Below are positions 34,701-46,630 of a stretch of 64,000 nt of DNA, one piece after another (within the stretch, counting starts at the first letter, position 1; every line of letters starts with the position of its first letter). The notes beneath the pieces are model-generated. The model was not told the origin of the DNA, did no database searches, and was given only the letters and a program-made list of their open reading frames with translations. The translations under genes and the position numbers were made by a program. The stretch comes from Struthio camelus (Eukaryota > Chordata > Aves > Struthioniformes > Struthionidae): the NCBI RefSeq assembly GCF_040807025.1, contig NC_090982.1, positions 89,405,463-89,469,462 of the forward strand. Reading direction: 5' to 3'.

Positions 34701-37700
34701 ATGTTTAGGGCCTTACAGACTGGTTTGTAGCTGCAGAAATAAAGGAGATACAGAAAGAGATGAGAGCTGAGAAGTGTTTCTGTGGCAGAGTCCACTTCAG
34801 TTACAGTGAACGCACAGGAAGAGCAGGTTGCACACAGCGGCAGCAGCACTGGGAATCCTGGGCCCACCCTGGCAGGGCAGCCGGCCGCAGCGCTGCCAGC
34901 TCCCTTCGGCCAAGGACTGCCTCGCTGCGTGCCAGCCGAGGCCTCCCGGCCAGCCCCGTTCCCATCCAGGCCAGTCCCCCTCTCTGCCTCGGCTCCAGCC
35001 CCTCCTGAAGCCTTGCGGATGAAGGCTGCCGCTGTTTTCAGCCTGTCCCCTGAGTAACGTGGTTTAACTGCCTTTGTACGCGGGCGAAAAGCAGGCTGCC
35101 TTTCACAGCTGTCACTTACCAGGTCTGTGACTGCTGATAGTTCAAAGACCCATTTCAGAGATGCTGTGACCTCTTTAGCATGGCATTATGCTAATATCTC
35201 TCAGTATGCTTTTGAAAAGCAGAGTATTGTCTATAAATCCTTTACTTATGGAACCATTTTAAGGCCACACTCTTTGCTAAGCAAGTGTGATGTCTTTGAA
35301 TAATGGCTAGTTTGCTCAGCCTTGTTAACAACCAGAAAAAAAGAATTATTAAGCCCTGTCAAATCCTCCGGGCTTTGTGTTATATCTGAATTCAACATCT
35401 CTTCTATAGACAATTAAAAATCTTCTGTGTCTCTTATTGTGCAAGACTTTATCTTATTCTGTTGTTTTCCAGGACTTAACATCCTGAGAATTATTAGGAT
35501 TTCTCACTCTTCATACTATTTTTGGCATTGTACATTTTCACTTTGTAGCTAGTGATTTTTCTTTCTGCAAATGAGTGATAAGGGTTAATGACTTCTACAT
35601 AGTCATTAGCTTTTGTCCTGTGTTTTCTTTAAACTTTGGGGAGATTGCCTGTTGCGGACGTTTTGTTCCATAGCTATGGGCAGTGTTTGCTGGAGGGCAG
35701 AAGTACAGGTTATGCAGCGGTTATGGAATGACTTGAAGGTGGTCCACCTGTGTAGAGTGCCCTAATATTTCTATCCTCACATTCTCCCCTGCCCTGAGAC
35801 TGTGTCCACTTCTTTTAGTTTGTGTCTACTTACTGTGCTTTCTTCCTTTCCTCCTCCTCCTCCTGTTTCTTTGAAAGACAGAGGATTCTCCAAACCAGTT
35901 GTAATGCAGGGAGAAGGCCAAGACAAACGTAGTTAATGTACAATGTAGTTAAGAAGGGGTTTCAATATATTTCTCACTTTCTGACCATAATTCTCATTCA
36001 GTATCATTTTCAAATACAAATATATTTCAAATATATTTATAGGTTATATTTTCCCTGTGCAGGTTTCACCACCGTTTGTTGTGGTCTGCACTTACATTTA
36101 AACTATGTGCAAAACTTCTGAGCCAGGTGCTAGTTTGGTCAGTAACTGCCCTTATTAGAAGCAATAGAGATAAGTTGGGTGCAAATATGCTTAAGTCCTG
36201 TAAGCCTGCTAGCTGCTCAGTATACACCCCGACCTGTGAAGGCAGCAAGAGGGACCCTTGAGAGAGGTAACTGCCGAAGGGGGGGAAGTGTCCCTCTCAG
36301 ACAGGGGAGACAAGAGGACCTCCCCCAGCTGTGCGTTCCCCTGTTCTGCCTGCTTTTGTGCCTTTCCACTCTGAGTCAGCGGTGACTAACAGCTGCTGGT
36401 CCTGAAAATAGCTGATGGCTTTTCAGTAACCAGGAGAAAGTCATGAACAGTCATACTTGGTAGTTTTCATAGCGTGACCAGACCCTAGACAAAATCTGCT
36501 GGGCTTGAAGAGATCAGCAATGAATCCAGTGATTTATCATCTCTAAAGGAAAAATGGCTCTACTTTTCATGTTGTAACGTAGGTATTACCACAAAATTAG
36601 CAGGTAGTTGGACAATTTGCAGGTTAAATATCATCTTGCTTCCTAAATCAAGCAGCTATTCATACATTTACATAAGTGTGATATTTGTTAATCCCTAATG
36701 AGTGGGATAAAAGCCATTTGACTACCCACCAGTTTAAAACCAAATTGTAAACCGTATCTATTAAATAGTAAGACCTCTCTGATAAGACCATAGCTTACGC
36801 TTCAAGGCTTAGGAGACAGAATACATTTGTACACATTCTGCGCATTTTCTATTACCATATTTTTGCGAGTACTGAAAATTCCCTGCTCTTTTTCTGAGAT
36901 AATTCAAATGGGCCCCAAGCTCAATTGCTTTTGCAGTATATTCTTGGCAAGGATTACCAAATTATGCTTCAAAGGTCCCGTAGAATTGGCGTATATTTGA
37001 ATAATTTTTGTTTAAAAATGAAAGTTTAAAAACCAAGTAATTAGTCTTCTGTTTATTTATTTATATATTGGAAGACCAATCTCACTGTATTTTGTATTTG
37101 TTCTGCTTAAACAGATTTGGCTGATGTACTTTTCTGTTTCCAATTCTGTCAAAGGTCAGCAACTGTGCATCTTATTCTAATAGGTGCAAAAGGGATAGGG
37201 TATTGTAGCCATGGAAAACAGTTCCTTACACGATTAGCTTCTCTAAAACGCTGTCTTCACTGAGGTTCCCGATCCTACCCAAATTCTCCCCAGTTCAGCT
37301 CCACATGCTGACTCTGCTAGGGTGACCCCAGGCACCTTGCAGCAGATGTTGTGCCACAGATGCTGCAATTGTTCCATGGGCAGCTTGTAACACTGGCGCA
37401 GGGAGCCTGCAAAGTCCTCACCTTGGCACTGGAAGCAGAGCTACTTTTTCTGGCTTTTCCTTGGTTGAAATGATACAAACAACTCAGATGTCCATTAACC
37501 AAAAAAAAAAAAAATTGAATGTTGGAAAGGTGTGGGGCCAGCGTTAAGCAATGGGACCTCATTTATATCTACATATAAGGTGTCTAAACCACTTTCTGGA
37601 TCTAGGCCCAACAAAGGGCTTAGTTTAGCTGCCTAAATCTGCATAGCATCCTTGAAAATGTTGCTAAGCCTCCTTCTGAAAAATGAAAGGTAGATCCTGG

Positions 37701-39675
37701 GCAGGCATCATCTGTTCTCTGCAGTGCACATGACTTATAATGGATTTAACTTGCAGCAGGGGAGGGAGACTAAAGGCATACGGAAAAATGCCTCACAGTC
37801 CTAACAGGGAGCCTGAATTCCTGAGGCACGGATGTCTGTGAAGACACCCGAGGCGACAGGCTGCAGATGGAGTAGAAGAGCACACGGCTCATGCCTGCAC
37901 ACCTCAGGAGGGTGTGTTAGCCAGCAGGCGATAGCGGGCTCTCACCCGCTCCTGAGAACACGGCCCCATGGAGCAGTGCAATATTCCTTGGGCCACAGAC
38001 GGGCAGTCACTCACGGTGTCCAGACTACACTAACACTTGTTACATTACTGATATGAAGCATTCAGTGGCGTGGACCCAAAACCCACGCCTCGCTTGCACT
38101 GGGAGGTGCTGGGGTCATGGTTTCTTTCTCTCCTTGCTCCATTTGACACAGCAATACAAGCACAAAAGCAAAGCACACCTGCCAGAGTATCTTTCCTGTC
38201 TAGTATGTTCTAGGAGCTAGGAAATGCAAGTTTGAATATTGCAAGGGAGCAAACCTGACTCCCCTGAATCCTGGGAATACCCCTAGCTACGGAGTATTTG
38301 GGAGAATGACTTCTAACGATGCTTTGTGTGTGTGCAGCTGCTGCTGTTGCCATGCTGCAAGGATGCCAGCTGGAGTGGTGGTCCCTTCAGCTCAGCTACA
38401 GGCCAGCGCTGCTTCTGAACAGTGCCAAAGCTCAGGAGTGAGACAGGAATTAATACAACCCCCTAGGGTTAGCTGATGGTTGTGTAGGAGTTCAGAGAAT
38501 TACAGATTAGATTCAGGCATCTAGAGTGAGAATTAGGTGATATTTAACTCCTGTGTCCTCCTGCGGGGCTAGTCTTGGCTGTAAATCAGAGCCCTGGAGT
38601 CTACAAGGTGGCCAGGTGCCAAAATGCTAAAGCACTTTGATAAACACGTTGCATGAAAAATTTTTAGGTTTCAGGGTGCTCTTGTGCTATCTTAAGCTAT
38701 CTTAAAAGAAGTTATTCACAATAGAAGTATTATAGAAAAAGAACTGCAGGCTTCCACTGTGCTCTTGTGGATAGCATGATACAAGAAATTTTCAGGTGAA
38801 AATCTAAAAAAGCAACTGAATTTGACAGATACTATTAAGTATTTGCCAGAAGTTGTAGAGTTATTGCTCAGAAAAGAAATTTAGGATTGCAAATACAGAA
38901 TATATGTTTTATCCTTTTTGCTTAAACTAAGGATGTTTCACCAGCCAGGAGGGAAATGTTATTTTATTGAGTAACAGAACAAACAAAAATGGGAGAGCAC
39001 AAAAAGGATATCACTTATTCTGAAAGCAAAGAAATTAAATGTAAATTGGCTTCATTTTTAATTGTGTAAATGCACTTGCAAAACCATTTTTGGCCCTAGC
39101 ATATTTTTGATTTGTAAAAGCTATGTTTTCAGTTGTTTCTATTTGATGCAACTAAAACTGATTTCAATACAGAAAGTAGGAAGAATACACCAGGCTTTGG
39201 AGATCTGGATTGCGAGAGTCTTAAAATCTTTTTAAAAATAAATCATTAAGAAGTTATTATTGCGCACAAATACAGCATTTACTGCACCATCAAAGGGAGA
39301 ATGTCTTGAACTGGAGCACTCCTTCCTGCAGGCCGCTGAGAATAGCAGGCTTCGTTGGTCTTTTTTCAGGAAAAAGGAAAGGTTAAAAATTGACAGTTCC
39401 TGGGAGAATTAAATTTATAGTATGTGACCTAATAGCAAAGTGCACTTCATCAGTGCAGATGACAAAACATTCCCTGTCTCAGTGCTGTCCTGGAGTCTAA
39501 CCGGCATACGCTCGAGGTTTCATTAGTCGCTGTAGGGGCTCTCCATAGCAGGGACAACAGGGTCAGAGCTGGTTCCCAGCCCCTGCGAAGAAGCCGATGG
39601 AGAAAACAGAGTAATCTCGAAAAATAAGAATTCCTTCTACCACTGGTTCTAAGGATGATATGCCACGGTAGTGGC

Positions 39676-41310
39676 ATCTGGGGGGGCAGGACCCCGGGGG
39701 GGGGCAGGATCCCTGAGGGGAGGGCAGGATCTGGGGGGGCATGACCCCGGGGGGGGGCAGGATCCCTGAGGGGAGGGCAGGATCTGGGGGGGGCAGGACC
39801 CCGGGGGGGGCAGGATCCCTGAGGGGAGGGCAGGATCTGGGGGGGGCAGGACCCCGGGGGGGGGCAGGATCCCTGAGGGGAGGGCAGGATCTGGGGGGGG
39901 GGCAGGACCCCGGGGGGGGGCAGGATCCCTGAGGGGAGGGCAGGATCTGGGGGGGGCAGGACCCCGGGGGGGGGCAGGATCCCTGAGGGGAGGGCAGGAT
40001 CTGGGGGGGCAGGACCCCGGGGGGGGGGCAGGATCCCTGAGGGGAGGGCAGGATCTGGGGGGGCAGGACCCCGGGGGGGGCAGGATCCCTGAGGGGAGGG
40101 CAGGATCTGGGGGGGGCAGGACCCCGGGGGGGGCAGGATCCCTGAGGGGAGGGCAGGATCTGGGGGGGCAGGACCCCGGGGGGGGCAGGATCTGGGGGGG
40201 GCAGGACCCCGGGGGGGGGCAGGATCCCTGAGGGGAGGGCAGGATCTGGGGGGGCAGGACCCGGGGGGGGGCAGGATCCCTGAGGGGAGGGCAGGGTCTG
40301 GGGGGGGCAGGACCCCGGGGGGGGCAGGATCTGGGGGGGGCAGGACCCCGGGGGAGGGGCAGGATCCCTGAGGGGAGGGCAGGATCTGGGGGGGCAGGAC
40401 CCCGGGGGGGGGGCAGGATCCCTGAGGGGAGGGCAGGATCTGGGGGGGCAGGACCCGGGGGGGGCAGGATCCCTGAGGGGAGGGCAGGATCTGGGGGGGG
40501 CAGGACCCCGGGGGGGGCAGGATCTGGGGGGGGCAGGACCCCGGGGGGGGCAGGATCCCTGAGGGGAGGGCAGGATCTGGGGGGGGCAGAACCCCGGGGG
40601 GGGGGCAGGATCCCTGAGGGGAGGGCAGGATCTGGGGGGGGCAGGACCCGGTGGGGGGGGCAGGATCCCTGAGGGGAGGGCAGGACCCGGGGGGGCAGGA
40701 CCCCGGGGGGGGGCAGGATCCCTGAGGGGAGGGCAGGACCCGGGGGGGCAGGACCCCGGGGGGGGCAGGATCCCTGAGGGGGGGGCAGGATCTGGGGGGG
40801 GCAGGACCCCGGGGGGGGCAGGATCCCTGAGGGGAGGGCAGGATCCGGGGGGGCAGGACCCCGGGGGGGGGGGCAGGATCCCTGAGGGGAGGGCAGGATC
40901 TGGGGGGGGCAGGACCCCGGGGGGGGGGGCAGGATCCCTGAGGGGAGGGCAGGATCTGGGGGGGCAGGACCCCGGGGGGGGGGGGCAGGATCCCTGAGGG
41001 GAGGGCAGGGTCTGGGGGGGGCAGGACCCGGCGGGGGGGCAGGATCCCTGAGAGGAGGGCAGGATCTGGGGGGGCAGGACCCGGGGGGGGGGCAGGATCC
41101 CTGAGGGGAGGGCAGGATCTGGGGGGGGCAGGACCCCGGGGGGGGCAGGATCCCTGAGGGGAGGGCAGGATCTGGGGGGGGCAGGACCCCGGGGGGGGCA
41201 GGATCCCTGAGGGGAGGGCAGGATCTGGGGGGGGCAGGACCCGGGGGGGGCAGGATCCCTGAGGGGAGGGCAGGGTCTGGGGGGGCAGGACCCCGGGGGG
41301 GGAGGCAGGA
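39676..41310 (+). repeat. G-rich minisatellite, about 28 copies of a 52-56 bp unit
   Basis: Each unit reads CAGGATCCCTGAGGGGAGGG, then CAGGATCTGG with a G run, then GCAGGACCCC followed by 7-10 G. Unit length varies because the G runs vary, and some units are partial (for example near 40,183, 40,320 and 40,510). Each unit has three to four G runs of 3-10 bases, so the plus strand is a dense series of potential G-quadruplexes and the minus strand a C-rich i-motif candidate. The left edge is abrupt at 39,676 against AT-rich DNA. The right end degrades into G-rich sequence of the CpG island. The minus-strand frames of 735 and 807 codons running through it encode Pro/Ser/Gly-rich repeats and are composition artefacts. 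Confidence 0.95.
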
Positions 41311-42136
41311 CCTCGGTGTGGGGGGCCGGAGCCCGGGGGGGGCAGGACCCCGGGGGGGGGGCGGAGACGGGGTGGAGGAGACAGGACCCCGGCGGGGGGG
41401 GCCGAAGCCGGGGGGGCAGGACCCCGCGGGGGGGGCGGAGACGGGGGGGGCAGGCAGGACCCCGGTGGGGGGGCCGGAGCCGGGGGGGCGGGGGGGGCCG
41501 GAGACCGGGGGGGGCAGGACCCCGCGGGGGGGGCCGGAGCCGGGGGGGGCCGCCAGGAGCCGCGCTGCCGGGGCCCCGGGGCGGGGGGGGGCCGGTCGGG
41601 CGGCAGGGGGCGGCGGGCGGGGGGCTGCCGCGCTCGAGCCCCCGCGGCCGCTCTTCCCCGGGCGGCCGGGCGCAGGAGGCCGCGACCCCCGCCCTGCCCG
41701 GCGTCCGTGCCAGCCCGAGGCGCCCCCTCCCCTCCGCCTCGCTCATCGCGCTCTCTGCCGTTATGTTCAACCATCTTGCACCCAGGCCCCTCCGCAGGCC
41801 GCCGAGGCAGCGCAGACCGCGGCCGGGCCCGCCCGACGCCCGGCGGAGGCGGCCGCAGCAGGTGTGTTTGCATGGGGGGGCGCCGTCTGCATGCCCTGGG
41901 GGCCAGCCCGCCCCCCGCCCCGCCCGGCCCGGCCCGGCCCCCCAGCCCGGCGGCCGGGCCCCGCCGAGCCCCCGCCGCCGCCCCTCGGCCTCCCCCCGCC
42001 GCCGCGCAGGGCCCGGGCGGCCGCGGCCCCTTCCCGCGGAGCGCGGCGGGGGGGGGGGGGGGCGGAGGGCGCCGGGCCCCGGCGGGGGCGGCGGTGCGGG
42101 CGCAGGGGGTGCCGGCTCTCAGCCGCGGCCCTCACG
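41311..42136. promoter_or_regulatory. Strong CpG island, probable promoter
   Basis: More than 800 bases of very high GC with dense CpG and many GC-box-like GGGCGG/CCGCCC words (for example CCCCGCCCCGCCC near 41,915), plus a 15-base G run at 42,048-42,062. A YY1-like CCATCTTG lies at 41,772-41,779. The less G-skewed core (about 41,700-41,870) includes candidate minus-strand start codons, listed separately. On the plus strand a CAG/GTGTGT donor-like site has its GT at 41,862-41,863. The island probably drives transcription in one or both directions, but orientation and target gene are not resolved. Confidence 0.6.
41744..41774 (-). other. Candidate minus-strand translation starts inside the CpG island
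   Basis: Two minus-strand ATGs lie 28 bases apart in different frames. The first, at 41,774-41,772, sits in GCAAGATGGTTG. This matches the SAASATGG core of the TISU (YY1-linked short-5'UTR) element but not its CGGC end, and reads MVEHNGRERDERGGG. The second, at 41,746-41,744, reads MSEAEGRGRLGLAR with a purine at -3. Either could begin a short first coding exon of a gene running leftward. No donor site or downstream exon was found that would confirm this, and both frames dissolve into the C-rich array. Confidence 0.2.
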
Positions 42137-42534
42137 GCGGCCGGGGTGCGGGAGCGTGGGCTCCGGGGCAGCTGGGGTGCCCGAGCATGGGCTCCAGGGG
42201 TGGCCAGGGTGTCGGAGCATGGGCTCCAGGGCAGCTGGGGTGCCCAAGCGTGGGCTCCGGGGGTGGCCAGGGTGTCCGAGCATGGGCTCAGGGGCGGCGG
42301 GGGTGTCCGAGCGTGGGCTCCAGGGCAGCTGGGGTGCCCAAGCGTGGGCTCCGGGGCAGCCGGGGTGTCCAAGCGTGGGCTACACGGACAGCCGGGTTGC
42401 TCAAGCGTCACCTCCGGGATGGCCACGGAGCCATACCCTGAGCATTGGCTCCTAGGGCGACCAGAGAGCCTAACCGTGGCCTCCTGGAGCAGCCATGCTG
42501 TACAAGCATGGGCTTCTGGGGTGGTCGCAGCGAT
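42137..42534 (+). repeat. Diverged minisatellite with units of about 32 bp
   Basis: About a dozen units of 31-36 bp alternate two types: one with GCAGCTGGGGTGCCCAAGCG and one with GTGGCCAGGGTGTCCGAGCA, each followed by TGGGCTCC and a GGG run. Divergence increases rightward (42,380-42,534), and the last unit carries GCGATGCGCCATGCTGGGG, which resembles the GCGATGGGCCGTGCTGGGG of the adjoining 65-bp array. Three plus-strand frames remain open across it (up to 457 codons when joined to the CpG island); these are composition effects. Confidence 0.85.
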
Positions 42535-43782
42535 GCGCCATGCTGGGGCCGGCGTGCCTGAGCCCGAGCCCGGGAGCGGGCTCCTGGGTCCCCGGCGATG
42601 GGCCGTGCTGGGGCCGGCGTGCCTGAGCCCGAGCCCGAGAGCGGGCTCCTGGGTCCCCGGCGATGGGCCGTGCTGGGGCCGGCGTGCCTGAGCCCGAGCC
42701 CGGGAGCGGGCTCCTGGGTCCCCGGCGATGGGCCGTGCTGGGGCCGGCGTGCCTGAGCCCGAGCCCGAGAGCGGGCTCCTGGGTCCCCGGTGATGGGCCG
42801 TGCTGGGGCCGGCGTGCCTGAGCCCGAGCCCGAGAGCGGGCTACTGGGTCCCTAGTGATGGGCCGTGCTGGGGCCAGCGTGCCTGAGCCCGAGCCCGAGA
42901 GCGGGCTCCTGGGTCCCCGGTGATGGGCCGTGCTGGGGCCGGCGTGCCTGAGCCTGAGCCCGAGAGCGGGCTGCTGGGTCCCTAGTGATGGGCCGTGCTG
43001 GGGCCGGCGTGCCTGAGCCCGAGCCCGGGAGCGGGCTCCTGGGTCCCCAGTGATGGGCCGTGCTGGGGCCAGCGTGCCTGAGCCCGAGCCCGAGAGCGGG
43101 CTCCTGGGTCCCTAGTGATGGGCCGTGCTGGGGCCGGCGTGCCTGAGCCCGAGCCCGAGAGCGGGCTCCTGGGTCCCCGGCGATGGGCCGTGCTGGGGCC
43201 GGCGTGCCTGAGCCCGAGCCCGAGAGCAGGCTCCTGGGTCCCCGGTGATGGGCCGTGCTGGGGCCGGTGTGCCTGAGCCCGAGCCCGAGAGCGGGCTCCT
43301 GGGTCCCCAGTGATGGGCCGTGCTGGGGCCGGCGTGCCTGAGCCCGAGCCCGAGAGCGGGCTCCTGGGTCGCTAGTGATGGGCCGTGCTGGGGCCGGCGT
43401 GCCTGAGCCCGAGCCCGAGAGCGGGCTCCTGGGTCCCTAGTGATGGGCCGTGCTGGGGCCGGCGTGCCTGAGCCCGAGCCCGAGAGCGGGCTCCTGGGTC
43501 CCCGGCGATGGGCCGTGCTGGGGCCGGCGTGCCTGAGCCCGAGCCCGAGAGCGGGCTCCTGGGTCCCCAGTGATGGGCCGTGCTGGGGCCGGCGTGCCTG
43601 AGCCCGAGCCCGAGAGCGGGCTCCTGGGTCCCCGGCGATGGGCCGTGCTGGGGCCGGCGTGCCTGAGCCCGAACCCGGGAGCGGGCTCCTGGGTCCCCAG
43701 TGATGGGCCGTGCTGGGGCCGGCGTGCCTGAGCCCGAGCCCGGGAGCGGGCTCCTGGGTCCCCGGCGATGGGCCGTGCTGGG

Positions 43783-46630
43783 GCCAGCGTGCCTGAGCCC
43801 GAGCCCGAGAGCGGGCTCCTGGGTCCCCGGCGATGGGCCGTGCTGGGGCCGGCGTGCCTGAGCCCGAGCCCGAGAGCGGGCTCCTGGGTCCCCGGCGATG
43901 GGCCGTGCTGGGGCCGGCGTGCCTGAGCCCGAGCCCGAGAGCGGGCTACTGGGTCCCTAGTGATGGGCCGTGCTGGGGCCGGCGTGCCTGAGCCCGAGCC
44001 CGAGAGCGGGCTCCTGGGTCCCCAGTGATGGGCCGTGCTGGGGCCGGCGTGCCTGAGCCCGAGAGCGGGCTGCTGGGTCCCTAGTGATGGGCCGTGCTGG
44101 GGCCGGCGTGCCTGAGCCCGAGCCCGAGAGCGGGCTCCTGGGTCCCCAGTGATGGGCCGTGCTGGGGCCAGCGTGCCTGAGCCCGAGCCCGAGAGCGGGC
44201 TCCTGGGTCCCTAGTGATGGGCCGTGCTGGGGCCGGCGTGCCTGAGCCCGAGAGCGGGCTGCTGGGTCCCTAGTGATGGGCCGTGCTGGGGCCGGCGTGC
44301 CTGAGCCCGAGCCCGAGAGCGGGCTCCTGGGTCCCCGGCGATGGGCCGTGCTGGGGCCGGCGTGCCTGAGCCCGAGCCCGGGAGCGGGCTCCTGGGTCCC
44401 CGGTGATGGGCCGTGCTGGGGCCGGCGTGCCTGAGCCCGAGCCCGAGAGCGGGCTCCTGGGTCCCCGGTGATGGGCCGTGCTGGGGCCGGCGTGCCTGAG
44501 CCCGAGCCCGAGAGCGGGCTCCTGGGTCCCTAGTGATGGGCCGTGCTGGGGCCGGCGTGCCTGAGCCCGAGCCCGAGAGCGGGCTCCTGGGTCCCCGGCG
44601 ATGGGCCGTGCTGGGGCCGGCGTGCCTGAGCCCGAGCCCGAGAGCGGGCTCCTGGGTCCCCGGTGATGGGCCGTGCTGGGGCCGGCGTGCCTGAGCCCGA
44701 GCCCGAGAGCGGGCTCCTGGGTCCCTAGTGATGGGCCGTGCTGGGGCCGGCGTGCCTGAGCCCGAGCCCGAGAGCGGGCTCCTGGGTCCCCGGCGATGGG
44801 CCGTGCTGGGGCCGGCGTGCCTGAGCCCGAGCCCGAGAGCGGGCTCCTGGGTCCCCAGTGATGGGCCGTGCTGGGGCCGGCGTGCCTGAGCCCGAGCCCG
44901 GGAGCGGGCTCCTGGGTCCCTAGTGATGGGCCGTGCTGGGGCCGGCGTGCCTGAGCCCGAGCCCGAGAGCGGGCTCCTGGGTCCCTAGTGATGGGCCGTG
45001 CTGGGGCCGGCGTGCCTGAGCCCGAGCCCGAGAGCGGGCTCCTGGGTCCCCAGTGATGGGCCGTGCTGGGGCCGGCGTGCCTGAGCCCGAGCCCAAGAGC
45101 GGGCTCCTGGGTCCCCAGTGATGGGCCGTGCTGGGGCCGGCGTGCCTGAGCCCGAACCCGGGAGCGGGCTCCTGGGTCCCCAGTGATGGGCCGTGCTGGG
45201 GCCGGCGTGCCTGAGCCCGAGCCCGGGAGCGGGCTCCTGGGTCCCTAGTGATGGGCTGTGCTGGGGCCGGCGTGCCTGAGCCCGAGCCCGAGAGCGGGCT
45301 CCTGGGTCCCCAGCGATGGGCCGTGCTGGGGCCGGCGTGCCTGAGCCCGAGCCCGAGAGTGGGCTCCTGGGTCCCCGGCGATGGGCCGTGCTGGGGCCAG
45401 CGTGCCTGAGCCCGAGCCCGAGAGCGGGCTCCTGGGTCCCCGGCGATGGGCCGTGCTGGGGCCGGCGTGCCTGAGCCCGAGCCCGAGAGCGGGCTCCTGG
45501 GTCCCCGGCGATGGGCCGTGCTGGGGCCGGCGTGCCTGAGCCCGAGCCCGAGAGCGGGCTCCTGGGTCGCTAGTGATGGGCCGTGCTGGGGCCGGCGTGC
45601 CTGAGCCCGAGCCCGAGAGCGGGCTCCTGGGTCCCTAGTGATGGGCCGTGCTGGGGCCGGCGTGCCTGAGCCCGAGCCCGAGAGCGGGCTCCTGGGTCCC
45701 CGGCAATGGGCCGTGCTGGGGCCGGCGTGCCTGAGCCCGAGCCCGGGAGCGGGCTCCTGGGTCCCCGGTGATGGGCCGTGCTGCGGCCAGCGTGCCTGAG
45801 CCCGAGCCCGAGAGCGGGCTCCTGGGTCCCCGGCGATGGGCCGTGCTGGGGCCGGCGTGCCTGAGCCCGAGCCCGAGAGCGGGCTCCTGGGTCCCCGGCG
45901 ATGGGCCGTGCTGGGGCCGGCGTGCCTGAGCCCGAGCCCGGGAGCGGGCTCCTGGGTCCCCGGCGATGGGCTGTGCTGGGGCCGGCGTGCCTGAGCCCGA
46001 GCCCGAGAGCGGGCTCCTGGGTCGCTAGTGATGGGCCGTGCTGGGGCCGGCGTGCCTGAGCCCGAGCCCGGGAGCGGGCTCCTGGGTCCCCGGTGATGGG
46101 CCGTGCTGGGGCCGGCGTGCCTGAGCCCGAGCCCGAGAGCGGGCTCCTGGGTCCCCGGCGATGGGCCGTGCTGGGGCCGGCGTGCCTGAGCCCGAGCCCG
46201 GGAGCGGGCTCCTGGGTCCCCGGTGATGGGCCGTGCTGGGGCCGGCGTGCCTGAGCCCGAGCCCGAGAGCGGGCTCCTGGGTCCCCGGTGATGGGCCGTG
46301 CTGGGGCCGGCGTGCCTGAGCCCGAGCCCGAGAGCGGGCTCCTGGGTCCCCGGCGATGGGCCGTGCTGGGGCCGGCGTGCCTGAGCCCGAGCCCGAGAGC
46401 GGGCTCCTGGGTCCCCGGCGATGGGCCGTGCTGGGGCCGGCGTGCCTGAGCCCGAGCCCGGGAGCGGGCTCCTGGGTCCCCGGCGATGGGCCGTGCTGGG
46501 GCCGGCGTGCCTGAGCCCGAGCCCGAGAGCGGGCTCCTGGGTCCCCGGCGATGGGCCGTGCTGGGGCCGGCGTGCCTGAGCCCGAGCCCGAGAGCGGGCT
46601 CCTGGGTCCCCGGCGATGGGCCGTGCTGGG
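43783..46630 (+). repeat. Higher-order block A (about 2.8 kb, about 44 monomers)
   Basis: This block shares a long ordered series of rare variants with block B (46,631 onward). They are GCCAGCG, the GGGCTACTGGG unit, a 59-bp GGGCTGCTGGG unit, GCCCAAGAGC, GCCCGAACCCGGG, GGGCTGTGCTGG, CCCAGCGATGG, GAGAGTGGGC, GTCGCTAGTG, CCCGGCAATGG and GTGCTGCGGCC. The offset is 2,848 at the start, 2,789 after an extra 59-bp unit present only in A (near 44,240), and 2,795 after an extra hexamer in B. The order and spacing show a tandem duplication of the whole block. Confidence 0.85.

Larger units (their letters stand above)
29171..39675. other. Long non-coding stretch, no supported gene
   Basis: About 10.5 kb of mostly AT-rich DNA. 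Apart from the pair of 60-bp repeats listed below, a 14-base A run at 37,501-37,514 and a moderately GC-rich patch at 34,830-35,050, I see no structure. Open frames are short (at most 158 codons) and lack coding character. Confidence 0.55.

Noticed and set aside
39450-41873. 807- and 735-codon minus-strand frames rich in Pro, Ser and Gly
   Set aside because: They are the C-rich strand of the G-rich minisatellite. Variable G-run lengths shift the frame freely, and two overlapping phases are equally open.
41316-42691. 379-, 457- and 244-codon plus-strand frames over the CpG island
   Set aside because: Three phases are open together because GC-rich DNA lacks stops. The residues are Gly/Arg/Pro/Ala repeats with no domain.
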